DNA from: Pseudofrankia saprophytica
GTDB lineage: Bacteria > Actinomycetota > Actinomycetes > Frankiales > Frankiaceae
Direction: 5' to 3'
DNA: 64,000 nucleotides
Assembly: GCF_000235425.2 (NCBI RefSeq)
Contig: NZ_KI912266.1
Coordinates: 736,273 to 800,272 of the forward strand
Below are positions 26,391 through 34,317 of the stretch, one piece after another. Position 1 is the stretch's first letter. The number at the start of each line of letters is the position of its first letter. The translations under genes and the position numbers were made by a program. Below the pieces are notes generated by a model. The model had not been told where the DNA came from and ran no database searches. It saw only the letters and a list, made by a program, of their open reading frames with translations.

Positions 26391-26476
26391 ACCAGCCGAT
26401 CGTCCAGGAGCCTCACAGAAGCTGGGACTCGCCAGGGGTATGTAGAGCCGATCCGACCGTCCCGTACCCTGTCGCC

Positions 26477-26977
26477 GTGAGCATGATCGGGGAGTACCTG
26501 CGAGTCACACCGAGCCAGCTGGACCAGGCCGTCAAGGATCCCGAATGGGCACTCGATCTCGCCGAGACGGTTCGCGATTCACAGGACGAGAGCAAGCCAA
26601 CGCCAGCTGAGGCACTACATTTCAGTACCTACAAGACATGGGGTCTGCTCGCATTTTTGTTGCGGCGATCATCTTTCCCCGTAGATATCATCCACGGCGA
26701 GGAATGCTTCGCCGAAGATGAAGACTGGGGTTATGGACCTCCACGGTATCTGTCAGTGGAGCGGGTCAGGCTAGCGGCAGAGATCCTGCAGCAGACCACC
26801 TATGACCAGCTGATTCGGACGGTCACCCCCTCAGAAATCGCCAATGCCGACATTTACCCCCAAAGCGCGAACTCCGCGGACTCCCTAGAATGGGGGCGTG
26901 ACTATTTCATTCCCCTGACGGCCTTCTTCCAGGGAGCAGCCGCGGCCGGCCACGCGGTACTGGTCTGGCTCGACTGA
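26477..26977 (+). CDS. DUF1877 (YfbM-like) family protein
   Basis: The 166-residue product starts MSMIGEYLRVTPSQLDQAV and has HFSTYKTWGLLAFLL, a central EDEDWGYGPPRYLSVERV and a late GRDYFIPLTAFFQGAA. This is the DUF1877 layout, whose E. coli member is YfbM. The role is unknown, and members are often found next to toxin or mobile-element genes. GTG 26477 is the farthest start and ATG 26483 the alternative. GC content is a little lower than in the neighbours. It lies directly after the att-like module, so it may be cargo. Confidence 0.75.
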   Translation: MSMIGEYLRVTPSQLDQAVKDPEWALDLAETVRDSQDESKPTPAEALHFSTYKTWGLLAFLLRRSSFPVDIIHGEECFAEDEDWGYGPPRYLSVERVRLAAEILQQTTYDQLIRTVTPSEIANADIYPQSANSADSLEWGRDYFIPLTAFFQGAAAAGHAVLVWLD

Positions 26978-27135
26978 CCAAGCATGCAAAAGGCCTGCGT
27001 TACAGCTCAGGCCCACCAGGTGTGAAGTTACCACTCATCGGACGAGTTCCCACGGCGGCCCCGAAGCATCCAGCCGAAGTCCTCGGCGGGCCGCCCACTT
27101 CTCCTTGCCCGAGTGCCGCGACCGCCGATGGGCCC

Positions 27136-27774
27136 CTAGCGCCCGCTCTCATGATGTAGATCCGGGGCCTGCGCGGGCGCTGGTGCTACCCAGGTGAGCC
27201 ATCGGTGGAGGGTGCTGAAGTCGGCGTCGGTCAGGCCGTGGCCGGGGTCGACTCGGTGGAGCAGGGCCGGTCCTCGATGGTGTGCCGTGACCCACGTCCG
27301 GTCGGGGGAGGTGATCTCGTCGTCGACCCAGGCGAACGGGCGGCCTGCAGCCCAGGTGACCAGGGCGCGGGTTTTCCAGTGCAGGCCGTTGTGTTCATCC
27401 CATGCATCGAATTCGGACGGTTCCGGCCACGTCACGACGGCCAGTTCAGGCAGTCCGAGCCGCGGCGCGACGTAGTCGTTGGCGTCGGCCATCCACGTGG
27501 TGGCCCAGACAAGCTCACCCGGCAGGGCCGCCAGCCGGGGCCCGTGGCCGGAGTCGATCCTCGCAAGCAGCGGGTTCGCCCCCGATGACGCTGATCCGCA
27601 GCCGGGTCCCTGGCTCGGATAGGTGCCCGCCGGGGCGCCGAAGGGAATGAGTGGCCCGTCCACATCAAGGAAGATCAGCGGCTCGCCTACGGAGCTGTCC
27701 ACGCTCACACCATAGGGCTGATCGATGCGTTGAAGCCCCGAGCGGTAGGCCGTGGCTCGGGCTCCGATCTGCAT
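27136..27774 (-). CDS. HAD-domain hypothetical protein
   Basis: The 212-residue product carries the HAD motif I, LIFLDVDGPLIPFG (DxDG). A LVWATTWMADAN block resembles motif II (W-A-T-T/S-W), and FAWVDDEI supplies the late acidic residues. It is therefore a likely HAD-fold phosphatase of the small group seen in actinobacteria and phage. The start is unclear: ATG 27774 is farthest, and GTG 27708 or 27702 lie just before the conserved region. The last 25 residues are disordered. Confidence 0.7.
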   Translation of the reverse strand: MQIGARATAYRSGLQRIDQPYGVSVDSSVGEPLIFLDVDGPLIPFGAPAGTYPSQGPGCGSASSGANPLLARIDSGHGPRLAALPGELVWATTWMADANDYVAPRLGLPELAVVTWPEPSEFDAWDEHNGLHWKTRALVTWAAGRPFAWVDDEITSPDRTWVTAHHRGPALLHRVDPGHGLTDADFSTLHRWLTWVAPAPAQAPDLHHESGR

Positions 27775-28079
27775 CAGCCAGGCTCTCGCTCCCAGGGAGT
27801 CGGCCCTGGCGCGCCGGCTCGGTCAGACGGCGACGTTGGCGGTCAGGAAGTCGTTGAGGAGGCACACGATCCGCGGGCGAGAGCGGCCACAGGCATTTTC
27901 AACGAGAGTCAGCACTGAGAAATTTCAAGATGACTTACGTCCGTCCGTGAGTGTATGCAACGGTCGCCTGGTCCAGGTCGCGCCGCCGGCGGCATCCGCG
28001 TACGTCTACTTTCGTCCGTCGTCATTCGCGAACTTGACTGTCGGCACCGTATGGTCCAAGGTGGCACGTAGCTCGCCCT
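27775..28079. other. Intergenic region, nothing supported
   Basis: About 300 bases with lower GC than average lie between two minus-strand genes. No frame has good coding character. I see no clear hairpin. Confidence 0.4.
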
Positions 28080-28496
28080 CTAGTCGCCGCGCCGGCCCGC
28101 CGGAGGTGGCTGGTCCCCTACTGGAGAGGTGCCTTCCTCGGATCGTACGTCTTCGTCCGCTTCCTGCATCATTAGGCGATGCAGGTGTGCCCCAAAAACC
28201 GAACTCGCAAAAATTGCCGGCGGCGCCAAATTGCCTTCTAGAATCTTCAGCTCCTCAAGGGGCCAAAGAATTAGAGCGACAGCGCCGTAAGCTACGGCGA
28301 GGTACAGCATCCAACGAAGAATGAGTGCCGGGTGAGCCCGAAGAAACCGCGCTATCGCACGAGGCCCTATCATCTTCTTGAGGTCATCGCTAAGCAATTC
28401 GGCAGGCGTCCGGCGCCTTGGTCGCTCGCGATGCCGACCCGCGGGAGGTCCCGCGGAGCTCACTAGATCGCGGGTCCGTCCTCCGCGGCTTCTCAC
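28080..28496 (-). CDS. Possible small membrane protein
   Basis: The 138-residue frame has one clear transmembrane helix, ILRWMLYLAVAYGAVALILW, preceded by an Arg-rich cytoplasmic region and followed by a short second hydrophobic stretch (APPAIFASSVFGAHL) and an acidic tail. I see no conserved family. The start is uncertain, and an internal start near LLSDDLKKMI (ATG about 28370) may be correct. It lies between genes that look like mobile-element debris. Confidence 0.4.
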   Translation of the reverse strand: MRSRGGRTRDLVSSAGPPAGRHRERPRRRTPAELLSDDLKKMIGPRAIARFLRAHPALILRWMLYLAVAYGAVALILWPLEELKILEGNLAPPAIFASSVFGAHLHRLMMQEADEDVRSEEGTSPVGDQPPPAGRRGD

Positions 28497-28556
28497 GCTG
28501 CGAGCGTCCCACAGCCGCAGAAGGTTCGTAAGGAAGTGCCAGCGTTACGCCGGCCT

Positions 28557-28722
28557 GACTTCAGCGAGAGCGCGGGCACCCTCCTCGCCGAACTTCAGGT
28601 GACCCTCGTCCGCGGCGTGCAGGGGCTCATCGTCGGGTCGACGAAGAACCGCGCCGGGCACTGCGCGATCGCGCTGCCCGAGAAGTGCATCGACGTCCTC
28701 CCTCACACGCCGCGCCGGGCGG
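28557..28722 (+). pseudogene. Integrase fragment related to the intact integrase at 46.5 kb
   Basis: The frame reads DFSESAGTLLAELQVT, then RGVQGLIVGSTKNRAG and ALPEKCIDVL. The intact integrase has DFNESAGTLRVELQVT, RGVQGLIVGPTKSRAG and ALPGKCIDVL at the same places. Only about 55 residues, covering the region after the catalytic Arg, remain. The C-terminal His-x-x-Arg and Tyr parts are gone. It marks a second, older element of the same family near the present one. Confidence 0.75.
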
Positions 28723-28822
28723 TCGAGGTGCCGCCCTCGCAGGCCCCGGACGTGCACCCGACGGCGGTGACTCCCCGCAGCAGCAGCGCTGGACGGCGGT
28801 GACCAACTGAGCCAGTTGGGGC

Positions 28823-30625
28823 TCAGGCCGCGGTCGTGAGCTGGGCGGTGAGCGCGGGGTTGTCGATCTCGGCGGCGAGCCGCCGAGCCTCGGGCAGCGC
28901 GGCCGAGTCACCAAGCCGGTAGCGGTGCAGGTGGGCATAGGCGAGCAGTTCGCGCATTCCGGCGCCCCGCGCGAGCTCGGCGAGCTCATGGGTCAGCCTC
29001 GCGGCACGCGGCTCGTCGCAGCGCAGGAGCGCGTCGGCGATGGTGGCGTTCAGCGCCAGCCCATGGACCCACAGCGAGCTGTCCCGCGGCTGGTGCAGGC
29101 GGGCCGCCTGGTGAAACCAGGCACGCGCGGCGGCCTCGTCGCCGACGCCGGCGAACACCAGCCCCAGCCCGCGGGCCGCGAGTTCCTGCCAACAGGGGTC
29201 ACCGGTCTGGGACGCCGTCAGCCACGCCTGCTCGAATCCGTCGGCCGCACGGTCTACCTCGCCGGCGCGCAGATCAACCTCGGCCCGAAGCGCCAGCGGG
29301 AACGGCAGGAACGGAATCCACCGCTGCTCGCGGACGAGTTCCAGCGACCGGGCCAGCGTCGCGGCGGCCTCGGCGCCGTCAGCCCGCAGCAGATGCACCC
29401 GGCCCAGGTAGGCGCAGGTCCACGCCTGCTGCCGGGAATCGCCGGCCGACCGGGCGAGCTCCAAGGACTCGTCGAGGCAGGCGAACGCGGCGCGGTAGTC
29501 GGCGAGCTCGGTGGCCGCCCAGCCGAGCAGGCCGAGAACCGCGGCCCGCTCCGCGTCCGTTTCCGCCAGTTCCCGCGCGCTGGCCAGCCAGGTGCGCGCG
29601 CTCGCGTTCAGCCCGGCCCGGACGTCGATGAGCCCCAACTCCCGGTAGGCGGCCGACGCGGTGGACCGGTCGCCGGAGACCTCGGCCAGTTCCGCCGCCT
29701 CGCGCAGGGCCGCGACGGCCTTATCTGCCCGGTGCAGCGCGGTGCCGAGCGCGGTGAGTACCTGCGCTCGCAGCGCTCGGTCCCGGCCAAGAGCCGCCTC
29801 GGCGGCGGCCTGGCGCAGGTGGCCCAGTCCGGTGGCGACGGCGCCGGCGCTCGCGGCCGCCTGCCCTGCTCGCAGCAGGCTCACGGCGGCGGTCCGGTGG
29901 CTTCCTCGGGGAAGGGCGAGGGAGACCGCCGGAGCGACGACGGCCGGCGCCAGCGCGGCTCGCAGAGCCGGGGACGGTTCGGATCCCAGCTCACGGCGCA
30001 GCAGCGCCTCGCAGGCATCGGCCTGCCGCCGGGCCGCCGCGTGACTACCGATCGCGACCAGACCGCGCACGAGCAGTTCGTGGTTGCCCTCGACCAGCGG
30101 GTTTCGGGCCACCGCGGCCGAGGCGTACCGGACAGCCTCCTCACCCAGCCCATCAGCCAGCCGGGCCGACGCCACCGAGCGCAGCAGCGCCTCGTGTCGG
30201 GCGACCACCCGGTGACGCTCCGCCAGCAGCCACGCCTGGAACGCCGGACGGTCCTGGAGCTCGACGTTCTCCAGCAGTTCCCCGCCCAATTCCAGGAGCA
30301 CGGCGGGGTCGGCTGGCTCCGCGGCGAGCAGGTCCACGTCGACCGACACGCGACCGGTGAGCTGGGTACTGATCGGGTTGCCCTGGAAAGCGTCAGACTG
30401 GCCGAGAGCGCGGCGCAGCTCGCTCAGCGACCAGCGCAGCGCGCCGAGAGGGTCCTCCGCGGTGCCGAACAGCAGGTCCGCCAGGTGCCGCCGGCCCGGT
30501 GGACGCTCCGCCAGCAGCAAATAGCCCAGCAGCGCCCACGCCCTGCGCCCACGCGGTGGGAGGACGGTCCGGCCGCCCCGCTCGATCACCGGCTGCCCGA
30601 TCAACCGGATATGAAGAGTGCCCAC
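28823..30625 (-). CDS. SARP-type transcriptional regulator with BTAD and TPR-like domains
   Basis: The 600-residue product has an N-terminal OmpR-like winged helix (about residues 1-95: LIGQPVIERGG, then RRAWALLGYLLLAE and LRWSLSELRRALG). The bacterial transcriptional activation domain follows (about 100-245, ending ACEALLRRELGSEPSPALRAAL), then a long helical repeat region of TPR type. SARP regulators usually activate secondary-metabolism or adaptive genes, but no biosynthetic genes lie nearby. The start GTG 30625 is chosen because the winged-helix strand begins there. The frame extends to 30757 without support. Confidence 0.8.
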   Translation of the reverse strand: MGTLHIRLIGQPVIERGGRTVLPPRGRRAWALLGYLLLAERPPGRRHLADLLFGTAEDPLGALRWSLSELRRALGQSDAFQGNPISTQLTGRVSVDVDLLAAEPADPAVLLELGGELLENVELQDRPAFQAWLLAERHRVVARHEALLRSVASARLADGLGEEAVRYASAAVARNPLVEGNHELLVRGLVAIGSHAAARRQADACEALLRRELGSEPSPALRAALAPAVVAPAVSLALPRGSHRTAAVSLLRAGQAAASAGAVATGLGHLRQAAAEAALGRDRALRAQVLTALGTALHRADKAVAALREAAELAEVSGDRSTASAAYRELGLIDVRAGLNASARTWLASARELAETDAERAAVLGLLGWAATELADYRAAFACLDESLELARSAGDSRQQAWTCAYLGRVHLLRADGAEAAATLARSLELVREQRWIPFLPFPLALRAEVDLRAGEVDRAADGFEQAWLTASQTGDPCWQELAARGLGLVFAGVGDEAAARAWFHQAARLHQPRDSSLWVHGLALNATIADALLRCDEPRAARLTHELAELARGAGMRELLAYAHLHRYRLGDSAALPEARRLAAEIDNPALTAQLTTAA

Positions 30626-30633
30626 GGACCTAT

Positions 30634-30649
30634 GGTCCAGCCTTGGACC
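30634..30649. promoter_or_regulatory. Dyad upstream of SARP gene
   Basis: GGTCCA and TGGACC form a perfect 6-bp inverted repeat with 4 bases between, 9 bases upstream of the proposed SARP start. It could be an autoregulatory site or part of the leader. Confidence 0.35.
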
Positions 30650-30941
30650 ACGCCCGTCAGCCCGCCGCCATGTCCGGCCGGTGACAGAAACGACGCCAGC
30701 CCGCAACGGCATCAGCTGGCGCACTCTCGACGGGGGCGATGCGCCGAGGTACTCCAAAGATGGATTCGTGCATACTCTCGCCGCAGGTCAGGGTCACGCC
30801 CAGCCTCGCCGGGCCTGCAGCAGATCGCCGCCAGATTGGTCTCCGGACGGACGCCGTGAACCCGGCCTTCGGCCGCGAGGCGGGCGTCGCGCCGGGTGAC
30901 TGGCGGAGGAACGCGAACTGCAGTACGGACCCCGGAAAGTC

Positions 30942-31040
30942 CAGAGCCCCGCGCTGCCTTGCGGCTGCTGCGGGGCTCTGACCTGTCTCGACCAGACGTG
31001 CGCTCGGAGGGACTCGAACCCCCAACCTTCTGATCCGTAG
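30942..31040. repeat. Left attachment-site repeat (99 bp) with tRNA-Arg 3' half
   Basis: These 99 bases are identical to 47860-47958. They carry the tRNA-Arg 3' half, from the anticodon loop to the discriminator base (30999-31040), and the terminator hairpin beyond it. Identity stops abruptly after the anticodon loop: next base A here, T in the intact tRNA. This is the displaced chromosomal 3' end left by integration. Confidence 0.92.
30943..30979. terminator. Terminator hairpin in left att repeat
   Basis: AGAGCCCCGC and GCGGGGCTCT form a perfect 10-bp stem. This is the duplicate of the tRNA-Arg terminator at 47861-47897. It now also stands between the SARP gene and the element. Confidence 0.75.
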
Positions 31041-31053
31041 ACCTCGGCGGCCG

Positions 31054-31155
31054 GTCCACGGACGTCCGCAGACGTCCACCGGTCCAGGTCACGGCCTCGG
31101 CGACGTCCACCGACGTCCGCTGGCGTCCACCCCCGTTGCAGTACGAATGCAGTAC
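31054..31155. repeat. P-arm iterons of the present element
   Basis: GTCCAC, GTCCGC and GTCCAC lie at 31054, 31064 and 31074, and again at 31105, 31115 and 31125. These are two triplets at 10-bp spacing with a 51-bp offset. The first hexamer starts 14 bases after the tRNA anticodon loop (ends 31040). TTGCAGTAC then TGCAGTAC follow at 31135-31153, in the place where other copies have TTGGCTGTAC. Same-face spacing suggests cooperative binding by the integrase arm domain or an accessory protein. Confidence 0.65.
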
Positions 31156-31265
31156 GGCGGCCGGTCGGACGTTCGTCACGGAACGTTGCCAGGACGGACC
31201 GGATCGGCCCCAGGTTGGCGAAAACTGGTGGAGCGACTGCCCGATTGACCCCCATGCTTGCCGCG

Positions 31266-32576
31266 ATGAGCATCGAAGCCGAGGACATTCCACCAGCCTG
31301 GCATTACGCGTCGTACCGCAGCCTGCTCGGTGAGCTGCAACGAGGTCACGGCATCGCGGTAGTTCGACTGCGTGGCCAGCCTGAACATGCGCAAATAGTC
31401 TACGAGTGCACCAGCCGGGATACCCGTTGGGACTGGCAGGTCGACAATCGACGCGGTTATCTAGCCCGGCTGCTGCGTGACCTACGCCTCGATCTGGCTC
31501 CGCTGATCGCGCAGCTCCGCGCCTGCGGCCCCGACCGCCCCTGGCCACACCGGGATCCGACCAACGACGACAACCAGTTTCGTCTCACGGTCGGGATCCT
31601 CGAGACGCTGGCCCGCGCGGGCAACGCGCAGGCCAGCGAGGCGCTGCGTGGCTACGTCCGCGACGGGCTCCGCTGGGTCGAGGTGCTAGAGGTCATCAGC
31701 GAGGAATGGCCCGTCGAGTGGTGGGACGATCTTTGGGAGGCCGCCGCTGCCCGCCTTGACCTCGACGACACCACGCACCTGTTTCCCAGCGGCAAGCCTT
31801 GGCGACATTGGCGTGGCCGCGACCCCAGCCTCGATGCCCGCCTCGACGACGCCCTGCCCAACCGCTGCGACAGCCCAGCCACCGGGAACGATCTTACTGA
31901 AACGTCCGACGCCGATCTGATCGACCTCCTACGGGCACCGGACACAGATCGCGGCACCCTCGCAATGGCGCTGCGGCAGATTCGCCGCCGCGGCCATGCC
32001 GTACCGGAATTGCTCGAACTGGTCGAGCAGCTGAGAGCCGCTCGGGCCCCGGGCCTCACCCGCGCGCTGCACACACTCGGACCGCTCGTGGTCCCAGCCG
32101 CCCGAACCTGGGCCGCCGACTCCGACCACCCCCTGTTCCACGACGCCCCGGATCTCCTCGCCGAACACGGTGACGAACAGGACATCCCGACTCTCCTGAC
32201 CGCACTCGACCGCCTCGCCGACCAGTGGTGCGGCTACGACCAACTGACCGCGGGCCTCACCCGGATCGTCGCGGCCTTGCCACCGAACGCGCAGACGGAC
32301 ACCCGCGCCCTGCTCGTGCGCCGGCTGCGCTGGCTGGCCATCGCCTCGCCACATTCCTATGAACGGCCCAGTTACCTGCGCAGCCTGCTCCTTCTGGACT
32401 GGCAGCACACGCTGAACAACCTGCCGGCCTACCTTTTCGACTGCGAGCCGGAGGTAAGACAGCTAGCCGCCGAGAACATCCCGCTCACCGACAACGTGCG
32501 GAGCCTGCTGACTCTTCTGCGCGACGACCCCATCGAGGACGACGACGTCAAGCACGCCGTAGCACGCCGACTATGA
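31266..32576 (+). CDS. HEAT-repeat-like hypothetical protein (AICE cargo)
   Basis: The product of about 436 residues is helical. The N-terminal 100 residues are a separate domain (PAWHYASYRSLLGELQRGH...DTRWDWQVDNRRGYLARLLRDL). From about residue 120 there are paired helices, such as LETLARAGNAQASEALRGYV and LLAEHGDEQDIPTLLTALDRL, like HEAT repeats, ending with LTLLRDDPIEDDDVKHAVARRL. Such scaffolds bind proteins or nucleic acid. No enzyme motif is seen. The start is uncertain (ATG 31266 or 31254, no clear Shine-Dalgarno). It is the only gene between two att-like modules. Confidence 0.6.
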   Translation: MSIEAEDIPPAWHYASYRSLLGELQRGHGIAVVRLRGQPEHAQIVYECTSRDTRWDWQVDNRRGYLARLLRDLRLDLAPLIAQLRACGPDRPWPHRDPTNDDNQFRLTVGILETLARAGNAQASEALRGYVRDGLRWVEVLEVISEEWPVEWWDDLWEAAAARLDLDDTTHLFPSGKPWRHWRGRDPSLDARLDDALPNRCDSPATGNDLTETSDADLIDLLRAPDTDRGTLAMALRQIRRRGHAVPELLELVEQLRAARAPGLTRALHTLGPLVVPAARTWAADSDHPLFHDAPDLLAEHGDEQDIPTLLTALDRLADQWCGYDQLTAGLTRIVAALPPNAQTDTRALLVRRLRWLAIASPHSYERPSYLRSLLLLDWQHTLNNLPAYLFDCEPEVRQLAAENIPLTDNVRSLLTLLRDDPIEDDDVKHAVARRL

Positions 32577-32649
32577 CGGCCGGCCCAGCGAAGAGCCGTG
32601 CCGGTAGGGATCGATCCCCGCGAACAAGCCCCCATGACCGGCGATCCGC

Positions 32650-32813
32650 CTCGCGCTCGGACGGACTCAACCCGAGCACTTGATCCATAGTTTGATCTGG
32701 ATCATCCACGGACGTCCACAGCGGTCCGCCGGTGCAGGTCGTCGACCCGGGCGGCTCCATCGCGGTCCACAGTTGTCCGCAAGCGTCCATCGGCTCGCCT
32801 GTCACTTTGGCTG
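32650..32813. repeat. attP-like module B with degenerate tRNA-Arg core
   Basis: TCGCGCTCGGACGGACTCAA (32651-32670) and TGATCCATAG (32681-32690) mirror the tRNA-Arg core of the element with several changes. Hexamers ATCCAC, GTCCAC and GTCCGC start at 32704, 32714 and 32724, the first again 14 bases after the loop end. GTCCAC, GTCCGC and GTCCAT follow at 32765, 32775 and 32785 (offset 61, one helical turn more than elsewhere). CCTGTCACTTTGGCTGTCA at 32798-32816 nearly matches CCTGTCAACTTGGCTGTCA at the element's right end. Confidence 0.65.
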
Positions 32814-32910
32814 TCAGCGTCAACTCGGCGACCTCACGCCGCACTGGCGACTGACCTTCGGGTGGCTTGGGGACGCCGCGGCACGAGGCGGTGGCGTCCC
32901 CCGGACTCGG

Positions 32911-32971
32911 CCCGACTCGAACGGGCTGCCACCCTCTCCTAGTCGTGGGTGCGGTCATCCGGAGCCTCCGC
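32911..32971. repeat. Decayed att-like core C, tRNA T-arm visible
   Basis: GCCCGACTCGAACGGGC, read on the minus strand, is a perfect tRNA T-arm (GCCCG-TTCGAGT-CGGGC; 32910-32926). The spacing to CTCCTAG (32936-32942, minus-strand loop CTAGGAG) is right for an anticodon loop. ATCCGG at 32957 and CTCCGC at 32966 stand where iterons are expected. The anticodon-stem partner is absent, as in an att core that begins at the loop. Confidence 0.45.
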
Positions 32972-33029
32972 ACCTTGGGCGAGGACGATCAAAGCGTAAG
33001 GCATGACAGCGGTCTGATCGACCAGGAGA

Positions 33030-33138
33030 TTATGAGATCTTCCATGCCTCGTCCACCGACGTCCGCTGATGCTGGTTGCGGACACAGATCAGTCCGCCGA
33101 GCGCGGTGCTCGTCCGCAGTCGTCCACGAGTTTGGCTG
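33030..33138. repeat. attP-like module with Met-like core
   Basis: TTATGAG (33030-33036; minus strand CTCATAA, the tRNA-Met anticodon loop) precedes GTCCAC and GTCCGC at 33051 and 33061. The second set has GTCCGC and GTCCAC at 33112 and 33122, in register with a 51-bp offset. TTTGGCTG follows at 33131, 9 bp after the last hexamer. The tRNA T-arm is too decayed to confirm. Confidence 0.5.
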
Positions 33139-33167
33139 CAACCGTCCTCCCAGCCACCCAAGGCCCC

Positions 33168-33218
33168 GCAACAGGACTTGAAGCCTCCGCCGGAGATTTC
33201 CGACCTCCCGGTTACAAG
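33168..33218. repeat. tRNA 3'-half-like scrap D (Thr-TGT-like)
   Basis: On the minus strand CTTGTAA (33212-33218 complement) is followed some 30 bases later by a TTCAAGTCC T-loop-like block and GCGGGGC. This resembles a tRNA-Thr(TGT) 3' half with an insertion. No ordered iterons follow. Low confidence. Confidence 0.3.
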
Positions 33219-33391
33219 ATTTTCTTATTCCACCCTGGATGTTTACCGACATCTTTACAGTCCGCCGGTGCCTTACATGGTTCCACCGTAGCCCGCCGAC
33301 ATCGGCCGGTATTCACAGGTTTGGCCGCACGAATGATCATACCACCCTTCGACCCGCCGCCGCGATAACAAAAATTGCATCCGCACCGGAT

Positions 33392-33898
33392 TCAACGCTT
33401 GAGTTTTGAGTGCTCTTCACGCAGCATTCCACTACTATCCTTAATCCACCTTTTTCCGTAGAAGTCGGTAAAACGCATCACCCAAGAATAGTTCCAATCT
33501 CTATTTGTAAGACCCTTGATCGGAAAGATGCCCTCCGGTGTTCGATCCGCAATCTCGCCAGCCGAAATGCTCGGAAAATTGATCTCGGACCGCTGCGCGG
33601 AGTGACCAGGTGGCGTAGCAATCAGCGAAATAGTTACCTCAAAGAGCGGGTATGGAGATGTCTCATTATTTATTTGGATAGAAGTCGCTCCCCAGTGTCC
33701 ATCGTAGTCCCAGGGGGCCGTGAACACTACCGAAACGAGTCGAGCTTGAATTTTTTGAGCTTCAAGCTTTTCAGACCTGTCTTTTTCGGTGTCCGCCCTG
33801 TTTTTTTGCTGTTGCAGATATATTCCGGCAAATCCAGCGGTAACGCCGAATGCCTGAATCCAGGCGGGGACGTACTCTGCAACCGGTGTCATGAACAT
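33392..33898 (-). CDS. Membrane-anchored hypothetical protein (AICE cargo)
   Basis: The 168-residue product has an N-terminal transmembrane helix (residues about 8-28, YVPAWIQAFGVTAGFAGIYL). A charged, coiled-coil-like stretch follows (QQQKNRADTEKDRSEKLEAQ), then a beta-rich soluble domain with WDYDGHWGATSIQINN and NYSWVMRFTDFYGKRWIKD. It has no known catalytic motif. GC content is visibly lower than in the backbone, which suggests recent transfer. It lies between two att-like modules. Similar anchored small proteins occur in defence-rich islands, but that link is an inference. Confidence 0.65.
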   Translation of the reverse strand: MFMTPVAEYVPAWIQAFGVTAGFAGIYLQQQKNRADTEKDRSEKLEAQKIQARLVSVVFTAPWDYDGHWGATSIQINNETSPYPLFEVTISLIATPPGHSAQRSEINFPSISAGEIADRTPEGIFPIKGLTNRDWNYSWVMRFTDFYGKRWIKDSSGMLREEHSKLKR

Positions 33899-34317
33899 AT
33901 GCTAAGCGGCGTGCGCCTACGACGCGCGATGACTTTGAACCTAATACCATAGGAAAGAGGCGGTCTCCATGCTGGCGGGGCGAAACTGGACGGCGCCACA
34001 GCGTTCTGAATGCCTAGCGTCGGTAGTGTAAAACGGTCTCGAACCACCTGCGCCGCATTGCAACCCTAGTAGAGATAGAGCCAACGAGACTCGAACCTCC
34101 AACCCACCGATTACAAGATCGGCCCAGCTAGTCCGCTGACGTCCACGCTCGTCCGTCGATCCTAGTTACAGTCCCGCCCGCGTCCACCGCCGTCCGCCGG
34201 GGTTGACCGGTGTCCGCGGGCTTGGCTGTACGGATGGCTGTACCAGATGCGCCAACGGCTATCTTGAGCAAGCGAACTGACTGATCTTGAGGGTGGCGCA
34301 GTTGAGGTATGACCCTT
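33899..34317. other. Intergenic region containing att-like module E
   Basis: About 420 bases between two minus-strand cargo genes. The right two thirds is module E (34083-34245). The left third holds no visible feature beyond the promoter expected for the gene ending at 33392. Confidence 0.5.
34083..34245. repeat. attP-like module E, tRNA-Thr(TGT)-like core
   Basis: The core reads, on the minus strand, CTTGTAA (anticodon loop, 34111-34117), a 5-base gap, GGAGG and TTCGAGTCTCG, like a tRNA 3' half. Hexamers GTCCGC, GTCCAC and GTCCGT start at 34131, 34141 and 34151, the first 14 bases after the loop end. GTCCAC, GTCCGC and GTCCGC follow at 34182, 34192 and 34212 (51-bp offset). CTTGGCTGTAC at 34221 is repeated as TGGCTGTACC 12 bp on. 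It is the best-preserved copy without a partner repeat in the window. Confidence 0.65.

Larger units (their letters stand above)
32577..33391. other. Gene-free region with stacked att-like modules
   Basis: These 815 bases contain no supported gene. They hold three att-like modules and a tRNA-like scrap (see 32650-32813, 32911-32971, 33030-33138 and 33168-33218), which explain most of the non-random structure. Confidence 0.55.

Noticed and set aside
28925-30859. Long plus-strand open frame (644 codons) opposite the SARP gene
   Set aside because: No recognisable motif and Gln/Arg/Gly-rich. The minus-strand product has clear winged-helix and BTAD domains.
30999-31040. Second tRNA-Arg gene at the left end of the element
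   Set aside because: Only the 3' half is present. The 5' half with acceptor and D-arm is missing, so it is the displaced half of the attachment site.
31054-31130. Hexamer arrays as conjugal clt sites for the TraSA-type protein
   Set aside because: They sit at a fixed distance from tRNA-like cores and recur outside the element, which fits integrase arm sites better. A clt role is not excluded but has no positive support.
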